Shown here one piece after another: positions 11,148 to 21,400 of a stretch of 64,000 nucleotides of DNA; position 1 is the first letter of the stretch, and each line of letters starts with the position of its first letter. Where the stretch lies: NCBI RefSeq assembly GCF_025024155.1, contig NW_026251726.1:310001-374000 (forward strand), in the 5' to 3' direction. A program made the position numbers and the translations under genes. Source of the stretch: Gamsiella multidivaricata. Lineage: Eukaryota > Mortierellomycota > Mortierellomycetes > Mortierellales > Mortierellaceae. Under the pieces are notes generated by a model. That model made no database searches and had not been told where the DNA came from. It saw only the letters and a list, made by a program, of their open reading frames with translations.

Positions 11148-14095
11148 CTACCGCCTCTGAGAATATCCTCCCGTGTACATAGGACCGGGGGCAGGGGCAG
11201 GGACAGGGGTAGATGGCCGAGATGAGACACCAATCAATTCGGACGAGCCATACGCACCACCGGCAGAACTGCTTCTATCAGAATTGTTATTGCCACGCGG
11301 AAAAGCATTTTGTTCCGCCATGGATTGTCGACCTGAGGAAGATGAAGACGCCCCACCTCCACCACTTCCACCGGTACTGTTCGCTATCCGGTCTGGGTTG
11401 TTCCGCCAATTGTTATTACCGCTGCTCACGGCGCGGCGATTAGGATTTTGAGGTAATGGGTGGACCACCCGCACGCCGCTGCCGCTGCCACTGCCATTGC
11501 TCGAGGCTCTTGATGACAACGGGCCAGGAGAAGAGGGTGACGATGGAATGACCACGGGGTTGTCTGCGCTTCTGCCCGCGGCCGAGGGAGAGCTCCTTGA
11601 GGAATTCGAGCCAAATCTGTTGTTGCTGTTGCTGCTCCTGCTGCTGTTAGCTCCAATGTATCCGCCCGTCGCCATCGTAGGAGCCATCTCCGGGCTTGGT
11701 GCAAAGGATGACGAGCCCTTGGTGGTATCATTGCGTTTCGAATTCCCAGGGCCCTTACTGTTTTTGTTGTTAATCTTGCTGCTGCTGTTGCTGGTAGGGT
11801 CGTTGATGTAGTCATCCCCATACCCATCATGATGAGCCTTCGTCCTACTTTTGCCCCTGGATTTATCATTGTCCCTGTCTCTTTCAGACACACGATCACG
11901 ATCACGATCCCGATCCCGACCACGATCTCGATCTCGACTGCTGTTATGTCGACTGTCTCTGTCTCTATAGCTATCCCTGTCCCTGTCCCTGTCTCTGTCT
12001 CGATCTTCATATCGGCCATGTCGACTGTAGTCGCTGTAGCGGTCATACCGACTATCACGATGGTCCGAGTGCCTATCATCATGTCGTGGGCGTGAAGAAT
12101 ACGACGACGAGCCATGGTACGATGAAGAAGAAGACGACAACGTCTTCGTATCATGGAAAGCTGATCCACCTGTCTTGACGTACGTAGGCCGCCTTAGATC
12201 GCAATCGTCTCCAAAATGTCCGAGTGAAGCACAGTTGTAACAGTACTTGATGGCTGATTGTCGCGGCTCGGTCGAATCAAACACATACTCGCGCCATACT
12301 GTCGGACAATCCTAAATCCCATTCAAGCGTAAAGTAGAAAACGGTTAGATGATCTGTGGTTTCATGCACGGAGTAGGAAAAAACAAAAAAAAAAGGGCCA
12401 CTCAGCAGCTGGCAGTATATACCTCCGTTGCATGCTCTTTTGATCCACATGTCCTGCAGTAGTTTTTGAATGCATATCCTCTTTCGTATGGACAATTCTA
12501 TTTGCGAGATGTAATAAAGAATCGTTCGGTTTAGAAGACCGTATGGGGAATGTAAATCTTGAGCAGAAGAGAATATGTCGAACAGTGACAGGTCAACCTA
12601 CAATGGCAACATGGCCCTTCTTCCGACAATTGTAGCAAATCGAGTGCGGGCAGTCCTTTGTTGCATGCTCATCCTTTGCTCCGCAAACATTGCACTAATA
12701 GAATGGGTCCGCGGCGAAGGCGAAGAATGTTTAGTTGAGTATAACCGATGTAGAAGGAAAGATAACATCCGAAAGAAAGACAATATTAATATCGCAATAT
12801 CGCAACATCACAACATCGAAAAAAAAACTTACCACGACAGTAGTGCAATCACGACCGATATGTCCGACTTTATCACACCTGTGGCAGACAATCAGGGACT
12901 TTGATTTCTGATCCTTTGGTCCCATATAGTAGCGGCTGTGCCCCTGATCCCGCAAAAGACAAACAAATGTGCAAATGTTAGATAAACATGTCCGGTTTTC
13001 GATCTACCGCGTTGCATGGAAACCACAAAGAAACGCCTACGAAAATTGAGAGACGAAACACAAACACACCTTGAACTTCTCGTCTTCCAAATGTCCCAGC
13101 TCCGTGTCCAGATCGTAGTTGTTGGCCTCATCCTCCAGATCCTTCATAGATGCTCCCAAATCCAGCACATGTTCGTTGAGTCCCTCCGCGTCATCGATCA
13201 AGCGCATCTTCTTGAGCTGTGGAGCACCCTCGGTTTCATCGTCGTCGCTGATCTCATTAATACTCGCCGATCCAATAGATTGCTCCGCCTCCGATCCTTC
13301 TGAATCAGTGCCAGCACTTTCATCTGCGGGACCCTGTGGGCTCTCTGCATGTTGGCTCCATGTATTTTTGGGGATCTCCTTCTTCCTCTCGACACTGTAC
13401 CGCGACTCCTCCTCGTCCTCTACTGGGCGCTTATGATCGCTGGCTTTGCTGCCGATGATACCTGCACCAGCTGTGGTCGCGCTGGCCTTCTTGGCGCCTT
13501 TGATAAGGCCCTCTTCGCTCTCTGAGTCTAATTCCGTTCCTTGATTGACGGCACGAAAATAATCCTCTGCTGCGGTCGGTGTTACTGCAAGATATCCGTT
13601 TGGAGGTACTGACGAAGGTGTTGTTGGTCCTGGTATATCGGTGCTGTCAAGAAAAGTATCCTAGAAAAACCAATGCAGCGGATCTTTCGATTGTTAAAAG
13701 GTGCACTAATATGCCTATGTGTCCTCGGCCAAGGCGCAAGCAACCTCCTGCTCCTGAATAAAAAAGCGTAGCATGATCATACATTAGATTCCTGGTCTCC
13801 TGCAGGCGTTATGGGTGTCGTGCCTGCTTTCTTGTATACGTTGGTGGAGTAGTGGATATGGCTTAATATCGTATCCTCAATCTCGCTGTCAACCTCGTCG
13901 CTGGACTCGCTATGGCATCGTGAGAAGCGTACCAGTAGTCAGTTGTCTGTGTCCGCAAGCACTCGTCCTTACTCTGCGGATAAACCCCACGCGAGTTCGT
14001 CCAGTCTGCCATGGCACTCACCTTTTGTCGCTCGAGTCTTTGTAAAGCTCGTCTTCGTACTGCTGGGCCTGATCATACTCGTCATCGTAATCCAT
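11148..14095 (-). CDS. AIR1/AIR2-type zinc-knuckle RNA-binding protein, TRAMP complex (744 aa)
   Basis: Six exons on the minus strand: 14022-14095, 13783-13909, 13070-13660, 12833-12943, 12602-12694, 12423-12497, then the last exon 12311-11148, making seven in all and 745 codons including stop. Five CCHC zinc knuckles: CHRCDKVGHIGRDC (284-297), CNVCGAKDEHATKDC (302-316), CYNCRKKGHVAINC (321-334, across an exon junction), CRTCGSKEHATEDC (346-359) and CYNCASLGHFGDDC (381-394). WREY lies between knuckles 4 and 5. This five-knuckle order is the hallmark of Air1/2. That protein presents nuclear RNA to the Trf4/5 poly(A) polymerase and Mtr4 helicase for exosome decay. The N-terminal 260 residues are acidic and disordered. 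The C-terminal 350 residues are Ser/Asn/Gly-rich with Arg-Asp repeats, much longer than the yeast proteins. Family assignment is firm; the tail's role is unknown. Confidence 0.88.
11870..12003 (-). repeat. Arg-Asp dipeptide-coding repeat in the AIR tail
   Basis: CGA/CGN-GAY codons repeat (plus strand GATCAC/GATCCC units) and encode two blocks of alternating Arg-Asp, one of them broken by VSE.. residues. Such RD/RE repeats resemble those of splicing-associated proteins. The block is a simple-sequence coding expansion. Confidence 0.7.
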
Positions 14096-14345
14096 CTCGC
14101 CAATGTAGCGGAGTGTGTAAAGAAAGGGTCTTTGGAATGAGAACAGAAAAACGGTTTTGTCCAACGTGCATGAAGTTCTTCAAAGAAGCATAAACAAATT
14201 TTGCTGTTGTGGCTGGTTGCACACTGCCAGATCGCCGTCACTCAACAGCTTTGCCGAATTTCCTTGGATAATAAATTCCTTACAAGATAAAAAGAAGACA
14301 CGAATGCTAAACAGTGTGAAAATGAAAAACTGTTCTTTCTGGTCG

Positions 14346-14373
14346 TTTTTTTTTTTTTTTTTTTTTTTTTTTT
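14346..14373. repeat. T28 homopolymer between AIR and eIF4B genes
   Basis: A run of 28 T on the plus strand, 40 bp downstream of the eIF4B stop codon (A28 in the sense of that gene). It sits in the 318-bp gap between the eIF4B 3' end and the AIR start codon, which holds nothing else recognisable apart from the AIR leader. Confidence 0.9.
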
Positions 14374-14413
14374 GAAAAGTGCAGGTCTAAATATTGAAAA
14401 CAAAAGGTGTCTC

Positions 14414-16757
14414 TTAGGCCTTGACCTCGGTCTCTTCCTCCTTCTTCTCCTCCGCAGCCTCCTCACCCTTGGCATGGGCAGCGGGCTTCTTATCCTTGCG
14501 AGCCTTCTCAGCGGCTTCTTTCTTCTCCTGCTGCTCCTGCTTCAGCTTCTCTTCGACGCGACGAATGGCCTCATCGTTGTCAATGGGCCTGGCGGCGCCA
14601 AAGGGGCTGGACTTGTTAGCCTTGGGTTCACCAGATGCTGCTGGAGCTGGGGCATCAGCACTGCGCGGCTTGAGCTCCAACTTTTTGCGGGCCGCAGGGG
14701 CTGCTGCTGGTGCTCCTGCTGAGGCTCCTGCTGAGAAAGCGAGGATGAAGACAAGGCGTGAAGAGACTGGTTAGACACGTCTCGCCCAATAGAAAAAATG
14801 GAAACAATATCCACGACTGTTCATGAACACTCCGCCTTACCTGGAGCGGAACGACCCCAGGAGGACTCGCGCTCCTTGGGCTTCTCCCAGCCAGGACGAG
14901 TCTCACTTGGAGGCAAAGGCTCATCGCGTCTCCAACTGTTGACGGCAGTGCGGTCTGGGGGACGCTCCGAGTTATTGAAGCGTGATCCAAAGTCGCGACG
15001 CTCACCACGGTCACCGCGATCGCCACGATCGCCGCCAAAGCGGTCACCACTGCGGTCACCACTGCGGTCACCACTGCGGTCATTGCCACGGTCATTTCCG
15101 CGGTCATTGCCAAAACGGCCTCCTACAGGAGCAATAGGGTCAGCACGACGCCACTCTCCAGTGGTGCGGTCCTCACGGATCTCGCGCTCACGGGCTATTG
15201 TAGAAACAACAACAATAATAATGAAAAAAAAGTCAGAATATAAAAAATATCAAATGAAAGGTCCGAAGGTCCAAAGGTCCAATATGATCCACTCCACCAC
15301 TTACGAGGCTCCGCAACACTGACACGGACGTTTCTGCCGCACAGACTCTGGCCGTTGTTCTCCAATGCCTTCTTCAGCGAATCCAGACTCTCAAACTCGA
15401 CATAGCCGAATCCTTTGGGCTTGTCCTCAAAGTCCTTCATAATGCGAATGCTAGTGATCTAAAAATAGCGATTTCTTGTGCGATTAGTACACTTGTGTAT
15501 TACAGCATTTTCGTTGATTAAATCATCGCTCCTTGACATATGGCCCTTACAGTGGACTCAAGGAAGAAGCCCTCAATGTCAGACTCGGTGGCATCGAAGG
15601 GCAGGTTGCCAAGATGGATAGTGTATGGGGGACGAGTGGGGAGTTCGACGGGAGCGCGGGGTGCGAAGCGCGAGTCTCTCTCCTCTCGGTCTCCGTATCC
15701 TAATCAAGATTGTAACAGTTTGTCCACGATAACAAAGGTTAGTCATCGTAAATGTGCGTCGGCATCCTGTCATAATGCTAACAATCTCAAACCGATTGTC
15801 GTATTCGGTTCCCTTGACATACCACCACGGCTCGAGAAGCCACGACTGCCGCGGTCGTCACCGAATCCACCGGAGCGGTAGCTATCTGTGTCGCCAACAA
15901 AAGAAATTGCATATCGGGTGAATAATAGTAAAATAATCGCTGGAGGTGCACGTGTAGTAACGTCCGCAAAGTGTTAGGTCGAGCGCAAAGAATCCCGAAG
16001 TTCCTGTACCTTGACTGGCAGCTATGAATTGAAAAGGTGGGGTTACACGTGCAGGCGTTAGAATACAATTTGAGGAGGGGTTCAGCTGAGCTGTTCCTAG
16101 AGTAGCTCATGTGGAAATTGGCCCGTTTGGGAGATGCACACAACAGTAAACTTACCAGCAGGGGCAGAAGGCAAATCGTCCATCTCGTCAGCCCAGGATC
16201 CCGTGGCTAGGTATCGGTCAGAGTCAAGGGCATTAACAGCGAGGGCAGGAGAAGAACATATTGAAGGAGCGTGGAGGTAGGGAGAGAATAAGAAGTAAGC
16301 AACACGAAAAAAAAAGTTTCTGGGCTGGATAGTCATTCCTCGCTAGGTTGGAGTTATTAGAGCAGAACTCGACAGGGAGAACCGTGTCGGTCAAGAAACA
16401 GGATAACACGTACAGGGATCCGACAAGAAGTCACTCAGGGCCATCTTGGTACCCTTTTTCTTTTGCTTCTTTTGTCCTACTAATGGTGGGGGGGAAAGGC
16501 AAGGAAGCGAGAGAGCAAGGGATATGCAAAGGTTAGCGACTGCAGTGCATGGTACAAAGGACCTGAGTTGTCTAAATTACTTTGATAGAGACAAAGCATG
16601 CTGAGTTGGGATAAGATATGGCGAAGACGACAGAAAAAGCCTTTGAACTGGTGCGTGTCGATAGTGCCCACGTTGTGTGTTGAGTTCGGATCGTCGAAAG
16701 TCATCAACAGTGGTTGGGTTACTGTTCTAGCATAGCCAAGGACGCACCTTCGGTCAT
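14414..16757 (-). CDS. translation initiation factor eIF4B (390 aa)
   Basis: Nine exons: 16748-16757, 16414-16476, 16156-16206, 16010-16021 (12-nt microexon, tentative), 15823-15885, 15551-15699, 15305-15458, 14841-15194 and 14414-14730. One RRM spans about residues 89-167, with RNP2 (TIHLGNLPF) and RNP1 (KGFGYVEF). Upstream is the conserved acidic-aromatic start (MALSDFLSDP...GSWADEMDDL). Downstream are DRxG-type repeats. The C-terminus has the eIF4B signature KKLELKPRS followed by SPFGAARPID and a charged helical tail. eIF4B stimulates the eIF4A helicase and helps ribosome loading. The first coding exon is only 10 nt and is followed by a 271-bp intron. Splice phases close exactly with or without the microexon. 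Family identity is strong. Confidence 0.88.
15030..15118 (-). repeat. short GNDR/SGDR repeats in eIF4B
   Basis: About nine imperfect copies of Gly/Ser-Asn/Gly-Asp-Arg, coded by near-identical 12-nt units (for example GGTGACCGCAGT on the minus strand). Fungal eIF4B proteins carry a comparable Arg-rich repeat region that binds RNA and the 40S subunit. Confidence 0.75.
16010..16021 (-). other. candidate 12-nt microexon of eIF4B
   Basis: On the minus strand a 12-nt segment (CTGCCAGTCAAG) is flanked by a good acceptor (TTCATAG) and donor (GTACAGG). It adds Ala-Ser-Gln plus a rebuilt junction codon. The flanking exons are phase 1 on both sides, so inclusion or skipping both keep the frame. It could be constitutive, a cassette exon or chance. 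Confidence 0.45.
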
Positions 16758-18054
16758 GGTGTGTGGATGGGGTGATGGAAAAGAGGAGGATCCAAAACTG
16801 TCCTCAAGTGCTGTTGTATTCCTACGGCCCTTGCTGCGTTTTTGCACCACAGCTCATTTTTTTAGTGGGCAGCACAAGTTTGCAAAAGGATGAAAACAAT
16901 GGAGTGGCTTAATGGATCACCTGATGACTTTTAAATTTTGCCACCAAACTTGGGTGCCGCAACTGGTAAGAGTCTGCCAGGAGGAGCCTATGGCTTTATA
17001 CTCGAAAAACAATGCACGCGTACTCAGTCTTTAGGACTCTGCGTAAAAGCGATAGGAGCACCATCTTATGGTGAGAATATTGAGTGGAGACTTGTTTGTT
17101 TTTTTTCGGTTTGTTTTATTTTGTTTGCATTCTGTTGTCTGTCTGTACTTGGACAGGAGAGCAGTTTGAGACAGAGCGTGCGAGAGGAAGGATGTATTGA
17201 GTTTTCTCTCCAAAAAACAGGCTGGCGAGAGCGCCAGAGCCTTCTTTACTCCTGTTCCCTCGCAATCTCTGGAGGTATCGATACAAACAAGGTCTTGGGG
17301 GATAGATGGTATCTAGAAGGCCTATCAGGATCGATCGTGGCAATTGATTACGATTATAACAATGTCTGCAAGGGCAAGAGCGTCCATGGTATACATCGGC
17401 ATCGAGATATGGTGCACAGCATCGCGCTAAAAATATGAAGAAAAATTAAGTTAATTTGCTATGGATAGCGAAACTAAAATGTATATGAGCACTCTGCATA
17501 GGATTTGTGCAGCATGCACCTTGCATTCAGTTTTGACTACCTGTACCGACAACTGGATCAGGCGAAGATCGAGTCAGTCGAGGTTGTTTGTTTGCGGTCC
17601 TTTTTTTTTGCCATTCGATGGGCCTGCATTTATCCTCCTAAAAATGCGTCCTGCTACCCCTGATTGTAACAGAAGGGCGACAAGAGGCCAAGGTAAGGCT
17701 ATTGGGGATGATGGCGAGGCGCTTACGCTTTCTCCAGGATGCATGCACCCGACACACAATGGCCAGGGGATTTTCTCCTCTACCCGCGATTTATGCTTTC
17801 GTCATCGTCTCTTGGGGATATCTGTCAAGAAAAAAAGGTCATGATGAGGTGGAGTGGGCTGGGAGGGCAACAGCCGGACCGGGTATATATAGAAGAAGGA
17901 CGTGGACGGAAAGAGTGTTAGCATTTGCTGAGCATTCTGCAGCAGCATTGGCAAACGTGAGTCGATGTGGACGTGGAGTTTATGTTATTATAAATATACA
18001 AAGCAGTGGAGCAAGGCTGACTGAATAGACTGATAGATAGATAGACTGGTTGAA

Positions 18055-18175
18055 AGTAAGAAAGAAAGAAAGAAAGAAGAGAAAGAAAGAAGAAAAGAAG
18101 AGAAAGAGAGAGTGAGCGAGCGAGCGAGTGAGAAGAGAGAAGAGAGTGAAGCGAGTGAAGAGAGCTGCAAAAAGG
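18055..18175. repeat. purine-rich (GAAA/GA/GAGC) tract
   Basis: About 120 bp almost purely A and G on the plus strand, built from GAAA, GAGA and GAGC units. A homopurine-homopyrimidine mirror-like stretch of this kind can adopt triplex structure; whether it matters for the SEC14 promoter about 300 bp downstream is unknown. Confidence 0.75.
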
Positions 18176-18207
18176 AGCCAAAGGGGAGGAGAGAGCTGTT
18201 GGGGTGG

Positions 18208-18256
18208 AGTGTAGTGTAGTGTAGTGTAGTGTAGTGTAGTGTAGTGTAGTGTAGTG
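18208..18256. repeat. AGTGT pentanucleotide microsatellite
   Basis: About nine and a half perfect tandem copies of AGTGT, followed by a degenerate AGTGC run. It lies upstream of the SEC14 TATA-like element. Confidence 0.9.
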
Positions 18257-18420
18257 CAGCAGTGCAGTGCAGTGCCGTGCAGAGCGTATCCATGCGGTAG
18301 GCCGATTGGATTGATTGCAGTCGATTGGTCTAACCAGCTCCCAATTCGCGACAGACGACCGACGAAGACCCAAAGGCGACGGAGGAAGAAGCTCTCTTGT
18401 TTTCATTCTCCATGAAAATT

Positions 18421-18430
18421 TATTTATAAA
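18421..18430 (+). promoter_or_regulatory. TATA-like element of SEC14
   Basis: TATTTATAAA lies upstream of a strongly pyrimidine-rich leader (about 18450-18661). A 5' untranslated intron (18662-18869, GTAAGT...ACTATAG) ends one base before the ATG at 18871. The combination of TATA, C/T leader and start matches other genes in this window. Confidence 0.5.
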
Positions 18431-18870
18431 CGGTACTGCGTCCTATCACTCTGTCTGCCTGCCTGTCCCTTTTCCCTTTTCCCTTTTATACCACCTCGTC
18501 CGTCTCAGCATCATCCTTCTTTCTCTCCTTCTCTCCAACTCATCCCATCATCCCATCCCATCTCATCCATCCACCACCCTCACCTTCACCACCACCACCC
18601 CACATCCAGCTGCCGTCTCCTCTCATCCTATCCGCCTTTTAACTGTCTCCTTATCATACATGTAAGTCTTCCCACCCTTGTCTTGATAAGCTATTGGCCC
18701 ATTGAAGGATAGAGATGCTGGCTGATTCTGTTTGGTCAAGCCAATGTTTTCCTCGATGAAATTGTATAATATGCAAGGAAGCTGGCCGATGGAACATTGT
18801 CCTCTCGCCTCATTGGATGCTATAAACCGTCCGATTCTGATCTGTCTTGTTCTACCCTTACCACTATAGC

Positions 18871-19734
18871 ATGTCCACTCCTGCCCCCGAAATCCTTCCC
18901 GGCCGCGTTGGCAACTTGACCCCAGAACAGCAGCATGCCCTTGATGAGTTCAAGGAGTTGATCAAGGCAGAGGGAATCTTCGTGCCTGAACGTCATGATG
19001 ATCACTTGCTTCTCCGCTTCCTTCGTGCCCGCAAGTTCCACATTGGCAACACCCACAAGATGTTCGTCGATTGCGAAAACTGGAGGAAGGAGCTCGGCGT
19101 TGACACTTTGAAGGATACCTTTGTCTTTGAGGAGGAAGACGCCGTCCGCAGCTGCTACCCTAGGTACTACCACAACGTTGACAAGAAGGGTCGTCCCATC
19201 TATATCGAGCACGTCGGTGTGATCGACATCAAGACCCTGTTCAAGGTCACTGACGAGGATCGCATGACGAAGCAGCACGTCCTCTCATACGAGAAGCTGA
19301 TTACCGACCGCATGCCCGCCTGCTCAAAGCGCTCTGGCCACCACATCGAACAGTGCTGTACTATCCTCGACCTCAAGGGTGTCTCCCTCCGCCAGTTCGC
19401 CAACGCCTTTGGATTCATCAAGCGCACCTCAGCAATCGCACAGAACTACTATCCTGAGATGATGGGTAAGATGTATGTCATCAACGCCCCCATGATGTTC
19501 ACCTCTGTCTGGGGTATGGTCAAGCCCTTGCTGGATGAGGTTACAGTCAAGAAGATTGTCATTCTGGGCAGCAACTACCAGTCGACTTTGCTCGAGGATA
19601 TTGATGCCGAGAATCTGCCCAAGACTATTGGAGGCACGTGCGAGTGTCCTGGCGAGGGAGGATGCCAAACAGGCGAGCCCGGCCCATGGAAGGATCCCCG
19701 CTACATGAACGCACCCGTAGAAAAGACTGCCTAG
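18871..19734 (+). CDS. SEC14-type phosphatidylinositol/phosphatidylcholine transfer protein (287 aa)
   Basis: A single coding exon. The CRAL-TRIO N-terminal helical domain covers about residues 10-80 (LLRFLRARKF). The lipid-binding CRAL-TRIO domain covers about 95-270, with the gate and barrel motifs AQNYYPEMMGKMYVINAP and VKKIVILGSNYQ and the end ENLPKTIGGTCEC...GPWKDP typical of Sec14p. Length and order match yeast Sec14. The protein exchanges PI and PC and primes PI for kinases at the Golgi. The start at 18871 was chosen because it is the first ATG after the spliced leader; an upstream in-frame ATG at 18847 would lie inside the intron. No odd features. Its neighbour PHO81 lies 1.7 kb downstream on the same strand. 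Confidence 0.93.
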   Translation: MSTPAPEILPGRVGNLTPEQQHALDEFKELIKAEGIFVPERHDDHLLLRFLRARKFHIGNTHKMFVDCENWRKELGVDTLKDTFVFEEEDAVRSCYPRYYHNVDKKGRPIYIEHVGVIDIKTLFKVTDEDRMTKQHVLSYEKLITDRMPACSKRSGHHIEQCCTILDLKGVSLRQFANAFGFIKRTSAIAQNYYPEMMGKMYVINAPMMFTSVWGMVKPLLDEVTVKKIVILGSNYQSTLLEDIDAENLPKTIGGTCECPGEGGCQTGEPGPWKDPRYMNAPVEKTA

Positions 19735-21073
19735 AGTGGATGACGATGCAGGGAGGAGGATCTTTTTCTTAATGACCGATGGCTAGGAAACTCAGCACGC
19801 CATCACTACCACCAATAGCACGCCAGTTCAAAAAAACAAAGGCGAACATTCGTTCAACACACCCTCAACATAGATAGAAATAAACAAATCGATAAAAACA
19901 ACAATAGAATGCCTTATCCACATTGAAGGCTCAAGACAAAGATCACGATCATAACCACAGAGTATGATCAAACGAGTGAAAGGAAAGAGAAGGAACTATC
20001 TTGCTGATGCTGAGTCTATCGATTTTTTTTTTTAACATTGGAGAACTGCGATGCAACAACTATTCTGTGCGTATTCTTCCCGCCTTTCAGCTGTGCAGCT
20101 GTTCCTGTTGCCTCCCACACGGTCCATTGGCCATGCTGCCTGCTACTGTCACTGAGATGCACAAGTCAGAGCCCACCTATTGGACAGATGCTGAAAAATG
20201 AACACTTTGTGCAACTTGCTTCACGCATGGTTACCGCGTGGCAATGCCGTGCCATGCCATGCTTTGTTGTTGTCGCCTGTCCATCCAAGTTTTGATCCAA
20301 CCCACGGGCTCACCCATGATCCGTTACCGCAGATGGCCATCCAGCGTCATCGCATCCTTTTTTGACCCTCTGTCGAGTATCTGTTGGACCCGTAATTCAT
20401 ACCCGCAGGCCACCGGTGCATAGACCACGCAGGCAGCTATCAGGAATCTGACATTAATACACAAACTGGCTGGTTTGTCATTTTCGCCGATCTGATCGTT
20501 TCGGATGATAAGGAGACCGGCCGACCGCCGATTTTGATGAATATCCATAGGGCAGGCATGCTCTGGAAGGGAAAGGGGTGCCTTGTAAAGAAAGAGGGTG
20601 TTCCAGCTTCGTGAAAGAAAGAAAGAAGAGGGAGTAAAGCGCAGATGGTAGACCGATGCTGGTTCCTGCACGGGAGAAGGATCTGAAAAGACCTAATGTT
20701 CCGCTGCGTGTCTTGATCTGATCCTTTTCGGAAAAGAAGAGACTCTGTCCAGCTCCAGTGATGCACAACGGTTTTTTTTCTCTTTATGTTTTTGTTGTTT
20801 TCTGCATTTTTGAGTTTCGAGCACTGGGAATGCAAATCGGGCGCACGTTGTGCAGGGACTCGCTTGGGGGCCCTCTGCTGCAGCCCCGAGGGGAGGCAGA
20901 AGAAAGGGATGGCGGGGAGACAACAACAACACAATGCGGCCGGCGATGGAACCGACCCCACTTGGGGCGACTGAGTTGGCAGGAGACCCTTCGTTCCAAA
21001 CCAGACCACCCCTGCACCCCCGTACCACGTAGAATTCAAGGGAGGGGTTGTCATATCGTATCGTACCTATTGG
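19735..21073. other. intergenic region between SEC14 and PHO81
   Basis: The SEC14 3' flank and distal PHO81 promoter. A CACGTT hexamer lies at 20844-20849. Frames on the minus strand at 20.3-21.1 kb overlap one another and show no family or splice support. Confidence 0.4.
20844..20849 (+). promoter_or_regulatory. CACGTT, possible Pho4-type E-box upstream of PHO81
   Basis: CACGTT is the intermediate-affinity core of yeast Pho4 sites. A second copy lies at 21361-21366, in the leader just before the start codon. In yeast PHO81 is itself a Pho4 target. Hexamers occur by chance, so this is suggestive only. Confidence 0.25.
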
Positions 21074-21084
21074 TATATATATAT
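21074..21084 (+). promoter_or_regulatory. TATA-like element of PHO81
   Basis: TATATATATAT lies about 320 bp before the ATG and is followed by C/T- and CA-rich leader sequence. It is the only clear TATA-like element between SEC14 and the PHO81 start. Confidence 0.45.
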
Positions 21085-21400
21085 CAGAGCATTCATTAAT
21101 TCCCCCTGCTCCTTCCTTTCCTATTGCAGTCCCTCTCCCCATCCCTCGCCCTCACTTCCACGCCTTCCCTTCCAGACTGCTCCAAGGATAAAGGATGGCT
21201 GTTTGATCGCACATACATACACACATACACGCATACACACGTACACAGATACACGCATACTTTACAGACGCCCTGATACACACACCACACACAGGCACAT
21301 CCCTCTGTCGCTGCTCTCCTCCCCGACTCTTCCTCCCCTCCCACTTGCTGGTCCCACCACCACGTTCTGATTCACTTGATCCCAAAACCCATTGCCCATC

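Larger units (their letters stand above)
16758..18420. other. divergent intergenic region between eIF4B and SEC14
   Basis: About 1.7 kb with no supported gene. A TATA-like GTATATATAG at 17884-17893 is readable on both strands but no coding start follows it closely. The right part holds a purine-rich tract and a pentanucleotide repeat (listed separately). Open frames here, such as one at 16938-17438, lack promoter, splice or family support. Confidence 0.4.

Noticed and set aside
16938..17438. 166-codon frame in the eIF4B-SEC14 gap
   Set aside because: No family, splice or promoter support.
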